21,222 nt of DNA from Sphacelaria rigidula (lineage: Eukaryota; Phaeophyceae; Sphacelariales): assembly GCA_964200075.2 (NCBI GenBank), contig CAXNAA020000452.1, positions 1 to 21,222 on the forward strand. Direction: 5' to 3'. Below are positions 1 through 7,575 of this stretch, piece after piece. Numbering within the stretch: the first letter of the stretch is position 1; every line of letters starts with the position of its first letter. Made by a program: the position numbers and the translations under genes. Below the pieces are notes generated by a model. It did not search any database, was not told the origin of the DNA, and saw only the letters and a list, made by a program, of their open reading frames with translations.

Positions 1-53
1 TGCAAACGAGCCCAATAGTGGGATCGCAGCCGGTTCGTTGGATGGTGCCGGTG

Positions 54-87
54 CACTTTTTTTGGGGGGGCTATCTCGGCATTAGTC
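54..87 (-). repeat. Possible terminal fragment of the G-run MITE family
   Basis: The stretch has a T run, a G run and CTATCTCGGCATTAGTC. This resembles the right terminal repeat of the element at 8939-9187, which also runs CACTTTT, G run, CTATCGCAGAAAGTGTC. The shared core is the G run followed by CTATC and a short G/C-rich end. The rest of such an element would lie to the left, outside or at the edge of the window. The similarity is short and includes a homopolymer, so it is tentative. Confidence 0.3.
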
Positions 88-198
88 TACCGCTGACCCT
101 TCTCTCGGTAAAAATAAAGGTAAGCACCGCAGAAGGAAGGTGAAGTGCTCGAAAGAAATAAAAAAAACTCCCGTGTTAGCCTCCTTTTGTATAGGGGG
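88..198 (+). repeat. SINE 3' region, truncated copy
   Basis: This aligns to the 3' half of the SINE at 2243-2592. It shares CTCTC-G-TAAAA, then AAGCACCGCAGAAG at about 122-135, a GTGCT block, an A-rich stretch and GTGTT followed by CCTCC. It lacks the tRNA-like head and the final part with the CA tail, so it is a fragment. The same AAGC-GCAGAAG block also occurs, inverted, in the copy at 16843-17052. Confidence 0.6.
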
Positions 199-1052
199 AA
201 ATAAGAATCTACCTACACACCTTCAATTATGACCGATCCCGCGTAGTTTTATCTATTCGGGAGCCCACTTTTGCTAGATCTGAGGCGTCAGACCAATTTG
301 TATGGCAGCCAATCCCGAATCTGGCGGGACCCCGATCTGTGCCAAATCGGGGGTACTCAGATTCGCGTGTACGCCTGTATGTGATATGGTTTCACAGACT
401 TGTTGAAGTTGTTCTGTACACGGAGGATCATTTCCTTCAGGGGTGCGGTGTCACAATGAAGCCGAAGAATAGGCAGGCAGTAAGTCAATCATATTCCGAG
501 AGCAGCGTCACACAGTGGTACCCTAGGATCTAATGCAGTGCAGTACACTCCACAATCACAGTACACAGTAATGCCGTGTGGTGATACATGACGATACAGT
601 AGATATTGCGAGAACAGTGCACAGTGTGCGACAAGAGTTCACGAGTGCAGTGCCATTCATTGCCCTTCAAGTGCAGCGACAGCAGAGGGTAGGATAGTAC
701 AGTACCGTCTGCTATGATACGACCGAATAGTAGCGCAGTGTAGTATAAAATATTTCCATCGCACCAGGGTACGGCGTCAACAGTTCTTATCCGCTTGTCA
801 AATCTCGTGCGAAGCACCGTGGGAAGCGCAGCTCTGCAAGCACAGACAGTTCGGTAGTGGAACGTTGCGAATGCAGACTGTACCCGTCAACACATTAGGT
901 TCCTGTACACAACAGAAGGTACAACGATACGAGTATACATACTCTGCATCCCAAAAAGCTCGCATTCGGCAGCGGTGTTGCCGGCAATGTCTGTATTTCT
1001 ACACCGTGTAATGGGAGGACTCACCTCGGTCCATGTTGGCATCAATCTCCTC
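199..1052. other. No gene seen; motif-rich intergenic DNA
   Basis: Only short open frames without recognisable domains occur here. Between about 530 and 760 the DNA is unusually rich in CAGTAC, GTGCAGTG and related words. The same flavour recurs at 7200-7480 and 17170-17460. A two-level hairpin lies at 316-365. Confidence 0.5.
316..365. other. Nested imperfect hairpin
   Basis: The outer stem pairs CGAATCTG (316-323) with CAGATTCG (358-365). The inner stem pairs CCCCGAT (330-336) with ATCGGGG (346-352). Both stems are exact, with unpaired bases between them. No flanking gene or duplication suggests a function. It could be a decayed inverted-repeat element. Confidence 0.4.
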
Positions 1053-1190
1053 GCCGGTTCGTGGTTGCTCTTATTTCTACCCCTATGCAAGCTTTTCGAG
1101 CGAATCAACCGGGAAGTCGACCGCGGTTCGTGGTTGTCTCTCCTCTATCCCTAGGCAACGCTTCACGAGCTAATCAACCGGGAAGTCGAT
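1053..1190. repeat. Two-copy tandem repeat, about 69-bp unit
   Basis: The first unit (about 1053-1120) and the second (1121-1190) both start with CGGTTCGTGGTTG and both end with AATCAACCGGGAAGTCGA. The middles are diverged but alignable (CCCTATGCAA against CCCTAGGCAA). The frame that spans them has no recognisable domain, so this is treated as non-coding tandem duplication. Confidence 0.65.
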
Positions 1191-1674
1191 CACGTACTTC
1201 AACACCCCTCCACCCAAGCCACGGACGGCGTCGGCACGCACAGGCGAAGATAACGAAGAAAGCAGCAATAGAGCTGAACCTTCTTGAGGGTGTTTGAAGC
1301 GATTCAAACAGCCGGTCGCTGCGTGTGATGCCTTCAACCTCCAAAAGTGCCTCGATTGAAGTTGCGACAGTCAAGTCTGAGAAGTTCAATCAAGACTCGC
1401 TCTGGTCAAAAGGGGTCGAAATGGGGGTTTTCTCGAGTGCGCCCAGAGACAGAAGCGAAACACAACGCGATGAGCACCAATGAAGCTCAAACTTGTCGAG
1501 GGCATCTCGATTGATGTTTCAAAAGCGATGACATGTTCTTTTCGCGCAGTGCGGCTTCGAATCAGTTCTGGGGGGAAAAGTGCGTGGTTCGGAGCTTCGT
1601 AATGAGGCCTGGACGGACCGCCCGACGGACGGACGAACACTTTTTGAATTCCGGTTCAAACACGGGATCTTACA
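1191..1674. other. No gene seen
   Basis: Short frames on both strands overlap one another and none resembles a known family. A small perfect hairpin, GTTTGAA-GCGA-TTCAAAC, lies near 1290-1310. Confidence 0.4.
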
Positions 1675-2023
1675 AATTGGGGATGGGAAACCCGGAGAGT
1701 TAAAAACTTCGTATAAACATCAAATCTTTGAGATATAGTTCCATTTCTTTACCTACTGATAGCTATTGACAACTGCTATACGCCGCAGAAATGTTGGCGT
1801 CCTAGGTGAAAATACAATTTCGGAACCATTTTGGCGCCCGTTCACCCGGAATACCTCAAAAACAAAATTTCCACCTAGGACCCCAACATTTCGGTGATCG
1901 AGATCCAAATTTGTATGACGTGTATCAGTTATTTACAGCTATCAGCAGGTGAAGAAATGGAACCATAGTTCAAAGATTTGGTGTCGATACGAAGATTTTA
2001 CTCCGGGTTTCCCATCCCCAATT
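1675..2023. mobile_element. Foldback MITE, 349 bp
   Basis: The two halves are inverted copies of each other across almost their whole length. They start AATTGGGGATGGGAAACCCG and end with its complement. Internal matches include AAATCTTTGA, GTTCCATTTCTT and a TCCTAGGTG block near the centre. The 7 bases just outside are TCTTACA (1668-1674) and TATTACA (2024-2030), a 6/7 match and a plausible decayed target duplication. There is no coding capacity. This is a non-autonomous DNA element whose superfamily is not assigned. Confidence 0.75.
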
Positions 2024-2157
2024 TATTACATCCAGTGTTTTCAGTAGAAACCTTTTCAGCCTCAAGGGCCTCAGTTGAATGGAGGTAGTGCGTGTCGTGA
2101 TATGTTGTTTGGTCGATATATATTGCATGTCGCGAGCTTTGACATATTAATGGCATA

Positions 2158-2181
2158 ATATATATATATATATATATATAT
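2158..2181. repeat. (AT)n microsatellite
   Basis: An uninterrupted run of about 12 AT dinucleotides lies a short distance upstream of the SINE head. Confidence 0.9.
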
Positions 2182-2242
2182 CGATCCTCTATCGTGCTCA
2201 CACAATATACATTGACCACCCGACGCGTCAACATAGTTTGTA

Positions 2243-2592
2243 CTGCCCGGTGGCTCAGTTGGTAATGTCGACTCCTTCCGACGGTTGGGTCGTGGGTTTG
2301 ATTCTCGGAGCAACCTGATTTTTTTCTCACACAAAAACAGTGGAGAGCGACTATGTCGTGGATACATAAAGTTCGACTTGACAGTCGATGAGGGAAAGGG
2401 ACTGCTGAACCCCTCTCGCGATAAAAAAAAAAGAGGCAAGCACCGCAGAAGTAGAGTGGGGTGCTAAAAACAAATTAAAAATAAAATTCCTGTGTTGATC
2501 TTCCTCCTGTGTGATCCCGGCTGGTACGCCCACATATACCGAAAGGTATAGACTGGCGTCCAGAATGGATGGGACCGCAACACACACACACA
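2243..2592 (+). mobile_element. tRNA-derived SINE, nearly complete, with (CA)n tail
   Basis: A tRNA-like head (about 2243-2312) is followed by a T-rich linker, a unique body and a CA dinucleotide tail (2579-2592). The head reads TGCCCGGTGGCTCAGTTGG, then GGTCGTGGGTTTGATTCTC. It resembles a tRNA-Lys-like sequence but is too diverged to be a working tRNA. The second half matches the fragment at 88-198. The last 120 bp match the inverted copy at 16843-17052, including ATATACCGAAAGGT and GCGTCCAGAA. The head plus the first 40 bp of body match the inverted copy at 20745-20885. SINEs are copied from RNA polymerase III transcripts by LINE-encoded enzymes. No flanking target duplication was recognised. 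Confidence 0.8.
2251..2305 (+). promoter_or_regulatory. Internal RNA polymerase III promoter (A and B boxes) of the SINE
   Basis: The A box is TGGCTCAGTTGG at 2251-2262. The B box is GGTTTGATTCT at 2295-2305, one base off the usual GGTTCGANTCC core and about 33 bp downstream of the A box, which is normal tRNA-type spacing. The T run at about 2320 could terminate a polymerase III transcript early. Current activity cannot be judged. Confidence 0.6.
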
Positions 2593-2713
2593 ATAAACAC
2601 TGTCCAGGGTGTGGAATATAGCAAGAAAAAGTCGCAGAAATCAAATCGCAAAAAACCGGTAAGTCGAACTTTTGCCGGAGCAGAAACCATGTTCACTTGG
2701 TGAAAATGGAATG

Positions 2714-3178
2714 AGGTTGTACGACGAAATGAGGTTCAAGCCCGAACCAGTGCTTTTCCCAAGCTTTCAGCTATGGTGCCCAATGACGTTCTTGTCGGCC
2801 TAATGCCCCTCGATCGCGTTGATACTTTTTCAGCGCATTTCACAGACTCTGTGAGCTTACAGCGCTGACCACAACCGAGGTTTCCTTTGACCTCACTCCC
2901 ACAAAAAATAGGGGACAAGGACGGTTTAGGTCAGCGCTGTAAAATCACAGTCGGTGAAATGCGCTGAAACGTATCTACGGGATCGAGGGGGGCAAAACAA
3001 ATATAAGGGACAATTACGGTTCAGGTCAGCAACGTCAATCACAGAGTCGGCAAAATGCGCTGAAAACGTATCTACGCGACCGAGGGGCGTTAGGCCGACA
3101 AAAACGTCATTGGGCAACATAGCTGCAAGCATGGGGAAAGCGCTGGTTGGGGCTTGAACCTCATTTCATCGTCCAACC
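2714..3178. mobile_element. Foldback element with an extra internal copy (family FB, copy A)
   Basis: The left arm (about 2714-2907) and right arm (about 3005-3178) are inverted copies. Both carry GAAATGAGGTTCAAGCC at the outside, then AACGTCATTGGGCA, TTAGGCCGACAA, CGAGGGGC and AATGCGCTGAAAA. A third, shorter copy (about 2906-2989), in the same orientation as the right arm, sits between them and ends at GATCGAGGGG. The frames inside the arms are open for about 60 codons but their substitutions and indels do not look like those of a gene. A diverged relative is at 11911-12101. Confidence 0.75.
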
Positions 3179-3509
3179 TACCCGGGAGGGATGGGTTGAT
3201 CCCTTGAGACCACGGATTCGTTCCGAGAAAGGGGAGGGGTCCACAGAGCGATAAATGAAAAAATGAAATAAATACTAATGATAGATGCAAATAACCTTAT
3301 TTAATAGAATTGTCTGTTCGATGATGCGTGAGCGATTACTTGGTATTCTCGTCTGCCCCACCCGTCATCCAACAGAGCAGCACCACAGGGCCCGGACTAA
3401 CCGAAACGTTCATGTATCGTAGTCGTACAAACCCGCACAAACCCGACGAAATGTCGCACCAAGCCGACGTCAGTTGGCAAAACGGGCGTGCACGAATGGA
3501 CCCGTCAAG
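3179..3509. other. 3' flank of the EsV-1-7 gene; no gene seen
   Basis: This lies downstream of the minus-strand gene's stop codon and should hold its 3' untranslated region. No clear polyadenylation signal was identified. The motif GGATTCGTTCC at about 3206 is weakly B-box-like but has no A box before it. Confidence 0.4.
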
Positions 3510-6170
3510 CTACTTATTTTGCCCGCTGGATACCACCACGGATACGAGACCAGAAGGCGCAGACACCCCTAACTCTGACTTTACGTTGTCACTCTCCTTC
3601 ACAGACATCACATCAGCCGTCGATGGCGCACAAAATGCCACTTCCGCCGGCGCTACTCCACGTAGCCGCTTGGCGCTTCTCGTTCCACTGGAGTTCTTGC
3701 TACCGCAGCCCGCGTCTTTGATGCTGCTAGGATTGCCGTTGGCCACATTACCATACAGACTGGATCGTGCAGCAGCCAGTTCGTTGCTTGTCATCCCTTC
3801 ACAAACACGCGCGGCGGGGAGAGTCATCTCCATCTTCACTTCCATGCACCTCGCGGCCCTATCCGACGAAGCCCCATCTGCTGCCGCAGCGCCGGCGGGC
3901 TGTCCCGAGGCGGTCGGCGGCGAGGTCGTGGAGTCTATATCGCCTTGACTAGCACGACTGGTGCAAGAACTGCATCGGTTCTCAACGCTGTGATAACCGG
4001 TGCTGGCGTTGCGGCCGGCACCCGACGTATTGCTGGGCATTTTACCATCCTTCCTGCCGCGGGTGGTTGTTACTCCACTGACCATGCCAGCCAGAGCGTG
4101 TGTGGCACAGAAGGCCGCCTTCCCGCTACCTGCTACATCGAATGACGGCGATGTAGAGCAGCCCTCCTCGCCGCACCTTTTGCGTGTTGCACTGATCACG
4201 CCAGCATGAGCGTGCATGGCGCAGAACTCCGCCTTCCCGCTATCCGCCGAACCAAACGACGGCCGTGTAGGGCAGCCCTCCTCGCCGCACCTCTTGTTAT
4301 TCACATCGACCACGCCAACCCGAGCGTGCGGGGCGCAGAGCTCCGCCTCTCCGCCATCCGCTGCACCGAATGATGGTACCATGGAGCAGCCAACCTCGCC
4401 GCACCTCTTATTCATCACATCGGCCACGTCAGCCCGAGCGTGCGTGCCGCACAACTCCGCCATCCCGCGGCCCTCTACACCAAATGACGGCGTCGTGGAG
4501 CAGCCCTCCTCGCCGCACCTCTTGTTTCTCACATCAACCATGCCGGCCGGCGCGTGTGTGACGCAAAACTCCACCTTCTTGCCACCTACCACACCAAACG
4601 ATGCCGATGTGAAGCAGTTGTCGTCGCCGCACCTCCTGCTCATCACATCGACCATGCCAGCCCGAGCGTGCGTGGCGCAGAACTCCGCCTTCCCACTACC
4701 CGCTATGCCGAAAGACGGCCTTTTGGAGCAACTATCCTCGCCGCACCTTTTGTTTTTCAAACAGACCATGCCAGCTCGAGCGTGTTTGGCGCAGAACTCT
4801 GCCTTCCCGCTACCCGCTACACCGAATGACGGCCATGTGGAGCAGCCTTCCTCGCCGCAGATCTTGTTTCTCACCAAGACCATGCCAGCCCGACAGTGTG
4901 CCGCGCAGAACTTCGCCTCTTCGCTACCCGCTATGCCAAAAGATGGCGATGAGGAGCAACCTTCCTCGCCACACCTCGTGTCTGTCATAATTACCATGCC
5001 CGCCCGAGCGTGTGCGGCGCAGAACTCCGCCTTTCCACTTCCCGCTCCGCCAAATGACGGTATTTTGGAGCAACCATCTTGGCCGCAACTCTTGCTTTTC
5101 ACATAGATCATGCCAGCCCGAGCGTGTGTGGCGCAGAACTTCACCTTCCCGCCACCCGCTACACGGAATGACGGCCTCATGGGGCAGCCATTCTCGCCGC
5201 ACCTCTTGATTTTCACGTAGACCATGCCAGCCCGAGCGTGCCTAGCGCAAAACTCCTTCTTCCCGCTGCCCGCTTTACCGAATGACGGCCATGTGAAGCA
5301 GCCAACCTCACCGCACCTCCTGTTTCTCACAGTGACCATGCCAGCCCGAGCGTGCGTGGCGCAAAACTCCGCCTTCTTGCTACCCGGCACACCATATGAC
5401 GGATATTTGGAGCAGCCCTCCTCGTCGCAGCTCTTCTGACTGACACCAACCATGCCAGCCCGTGCGTGTGTGGCGCAGAACTGTGCTTTCTTGCTACCGG
5501 CTATGCCAAATGATGGCGATGTCAAGCAGCCATCTTCGCCGCACCTGCCACGTCTTACATGGACCATACCAGCCCACGCGTGTTTGGCGCAAAACTCCGC
5601 GTTTTTGCTACCCGCTTTACCGAATGACGGCAGCGTGGAGCAGCCCTTTTCGCCGCATCTTCTGCATTTCACAGCGACCATGCCAGCCCGAGCGTGTGTG
5701 GCGCAGAACTCCGCCTTCCCGCTTCCCCGTACACCGACTGACGGCCATGTGGAACAGCCCTCCTCGCTGCACCTCTTGCCTGTCACAATGATCATGCCAG
5801 CCCGAGCGTGTTTGGCGCAGAGCTCTGCCTTTTTGCTACCCGCAACGCCAAATGATGCCGATGTGAAGCAGCCCTCCTCGCCGCAAATCTTGTTTCTCAC
5901 AAAGACCATGCCAGCCCGAGCGTGTGTGGCGCAGAACTCCACCTTTTTGGTACCCGCTACGCCAAATGCTGGCGATGTGGAGCAACCCTCCTCGCCGCAC
6001 CTCTTGCCTGTCACCATGACCATGCCAGCCCAACCGTGTGCGGCGCAAAACTCCGCCTTCCCACTACCCGCTACGCCAAATGACGGCCTTTTAGAGCAAC
6101 CATCCTCGCCGCACCTCTTGTTTTTCACATAAACCATGCCAGCCCAAGCGTGTGTGTCGCAGAACTCCAC
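3510..6170 (-). CDS. EsV-1-7 repeat protein, 18.5 repeats
   Basis: The 886-codon frame is built from EsV-1-7 repeats, a cysteine/histidine motif thought to bind zinc. A half unit (residues 1-18) is followed by 18 complete 38-residue units (19-702). Every complete unit keeps C-X4-C-X16-C-X2-H; a typical start is RCGEEGCSTSPSFGVAG and a typical end is FCATHARAGMV. Residues 703-886 form a low-complexity Ser/Ala/Gly-rich tail without cysteine pairs of this type, probably disordered, with a short basic patch (AKRLRG). No signal peptide or membrane segment is seen. The family includes the Ectocarpus developmental regulator IMM; the biochemical role of the repeats is unknown to me. The 5' end is uncertain: the frame opens inside a repeat, with GTG at 6168-6170, and an in-frame stop lies a few codons upstream. 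The first ATG is at 6135-6137. CACAG just upstream of the frame at about 6184 could be an intron acceptor, so upstream exons are likely. Units 16-18 are the most degenerate after the histidine. Confidence 0.88.
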   Translation of the reverse strand: MEFCDTHAWAGMVYVKNKRCGEDGCSKRPSFGVAGSGKAEFCAAHGWAGMVMVTGKRCGEEGCSTSPAFGVAGTKKVEFCATHARAGMVFVRNKICGEEGCFTSASFGVAGSKKAELCAKHARAGMIIVTGKRCSEEGCSTWPSVGVRGSGKAEFCATHARAGMVAVKCRRCGEKGCSTLPSFGKAGSKNAEFCAKHAWAGMVHVRRGRCGEDGCLTSPSFGIAGSKKAQFCATHARAGMVGVSQKSCDEEGCSKYPSYGVPGSKKAEFCATHARAGMVTVRNRRCGEVGCFTWPSFGKAGSGKKEFCARHARAGMVYVKIKRCGENGCPMRPSFRVAGGGKVKFCATHARAGMIYVKSKSCGQDGCSKIPSFGGAGSGKAEFCAAHARAGMVIMTDTRCGEEGCSSSPSFGIAGSEEAKFCAAHCRAGMVLVRNKICGEEGCSTWPSFGVAGSGKAEFCAKHARAGMVCLKNKRCGEDSCSKRPSFGIAGSGKAEFCATHARAGMVDVMSRRCGDDNCFTSASFGVVGGKKVEFCVTHAPAGMVDVRNKRCGEEGCSTTPSFGVEGRGMAELCGTHARADVADVMNKRCGEVGCSMVPSFGAADGGEAELCAPHARVGVVDVNNKRCGEEGCPTRPSFGSADSGKAEFCAMHAHAGVISATRKRCGEEGCSTSPSFDVAGSGKAAFCATHALAGMVSGVTTTRGRKDGKMPSNTSGAGRNASTGYHSVENRCSSCTSRASQGDIDSTTSPPTASGQPAGAAAADGASSDRAARCMEVKMEMTLPAARVCEGMTSNELAAARSSLYGNVANGNPSSIKDAGCGSKNSSGTRSAKRLRGVAPAEVAFCAPSTADVMSVKESDNVKSELGVSAPSGLVSVVVSSGQNK
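4065..6116 (-). repeat. 114-bp coding tandem array, 18 units
   Basis: The complete EsV-1-7 units lie in strict 114-bp register without a single indel over 2052 bp. The DNA is diverged between units, so it is an old array kept in frame by selection on the protein. Units separated by nine positions (1026 bp) resemble each other more than neighbours do. For example, the junction with ATCTTGTTTCTCAC occurs at both about 4861 and 5887. Confidence 0.9.
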
Positions 6171-7200
6171 CTTGCTACCCGTTACGCTGTGCCCTCGTCA
6201 GGAAATCCTTGCGGGCATACAGGTTGGGGGTTTCCTTCACGGCTGTGCTGAGAGCACAACATAAGCCGTGGGAGGCCCACTGCCGCTACAATCCACACCG
6301 CCACACACCTGAGCGTTAACCAGCTCAGCAATAGCCTGGAATAATTGATCAACAAGTTCAACGAAAAGAAGGGTCAAGAGGACAACTGAATCGATCCCCA
6401 TCACAATTGTCATGTCGCAAACAGATTGGTGAACAGTGGTGTTCTCACAACGAAACCGCGGTCCAACAGGCAGAGGGGAACCGGCGTCATCTTTTGTGAG
6501 AAGCCGAGAGCTGCTCCCGTTACTGCACAACGACGGGGCGAGTGTACAATGGGACCAGAGCTTGACTCTGAAGGTCCTCACAACTGTCGTGTTCAGGTCA
6601 CACGTATGGTGTCTGTGCTCCCACGATAAGCCCAACGGACGACCAGGGAGGACTTCGGAGAATGTTTTCTCGCATCTTAGAGTTAGAGTGGAAGGAGAAA
6701 AAGCCAGTAGCGGTGCACGTCTCACGACGATTCTTCTTCAGGGCGAATTTATCAAAGTGAGAGTCTCGTTTGGACCTCTCCACTCTGAAACTCATGTGCC
6801 CCTGCAAAATTAATACGTGGCGCAACGAAAAAAACGCTCCCAACTTCACCACCACGGCCACAGCCAATTCACGATCGAATAACTCCAACGAGCAAAGTGG
6901 AACACCCATCATAACTGTTGTATCATAATGGACCATCCACGAAGTAGCAACACTTGGCATCGCATCAAAGGGCCTCTCTGACGCCGCCATGCTATCAGTA
7001 TTCGCTTAGTTTTTGAGTGAAATTTGAATGCTGGGAGGGTACATGATGTTGCCTTGGGTGCAGTTCTCCACTTCTGCCAGCCTTAGCTCAGTAGTCTACA
7101 GCGCACAAGCAGCACGACACTTGGCTGTAATGCCTTTTTCTCACACGCCACGGCGTCTTGCACCAGCGTTATGGGTAGCATGTTACAAAGTCATTACAGT
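6171..7200. other. 5' flank of the EsV-1-7 gene; upstream exons not resolved
   Basis: This should contain the promoter and any upstream exons of the minus-strand gene. A minus-strand frame at 6237-6725 is open for 162 codons and has one hydrophobic stretch (about residues 105-130), but no recognised domain and no cysteine repeat. It could contribute an exon if spliced to about 6183, though the available gap is only about 50-60 bases. I could not decide this from sequence alone. Confidence 0.35.
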
Positions 7201-7209
7201 GGGTCCTTG

Positions 7210-7480
7210 TTGTTTGGGAGTGCTGCGTACTGTACTATACTAGTGTACAACTGACTGTACGGTATCGTTGTACTTCACCGTACCGCAATGTACTGTTGTA
7301 GGGCTCTGCATTGCGCTGTCTGTACTCAACACTGCACAGCACTACAGCATTGCAGTGCCCTATAGTATACCGTAGTGCAGTGAAGTAGTGCGCAAGTGCA
7401 GTGAGACGTAGTGTACGGCACGGTAGGGTGCCGCAAGGTACAAAACAACAGAGCCGCGCAGCTCTCATTGTACAGTAAGT
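7210..7480. repeat. GTAC/TGCAG-rich imperfect foldback
   Basis: The segment is dense in GTAC, CTGTA and TGCAGTG words. About 7271-7320 and 7343-7393 are imperfect inverted copies, with GTAGGGCTCTGCATTGC opposite GCATTGCAGTGCCCTA. The composition resembles the islands at 530-760 and 17170-17460. No coding role is seen. Confidence 0.5.
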
Positions 7481-7575
7481 GCTGTGCTGACCTATGCATC
7501 TTCGAACTGGACGCTGGTCAATCACACATTTGGCGGGGCAACCTGCGGCCAACCACTGCGACGAGAGAAAAGGCC

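Noticed and set aside
4065-6116. CRISPR-like array
   Set aside because: The 114-bp units are contiguous, diverged and coding, with no spacer/repeat alternation.
4216-6132. Long plus-strand open frames with a repeating PARACVAQNSAFPLPA-like translation
   Set aside because: They are the antisense shadow of the EsV-1-7 array. The 114-bp period and the codon usage of the minus-strand gene keep them open, they break several times, and they match no family.
6237-6725. 162-codon minus-strand frame upstream of the EsV-1-7 gene
   Set aside because: One hydrophobic segment but no family signature, and overlapping frames on the other strand. Kept only as a possible upstream exon.
7078-7160. tRNA-like TTAGCTCAGTAG followed by a TTTTTCTCACAC linker
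   Set aside because: The A box and linker recall the SINE, but the B box is too diverged and the spacing is about 15 bp short.
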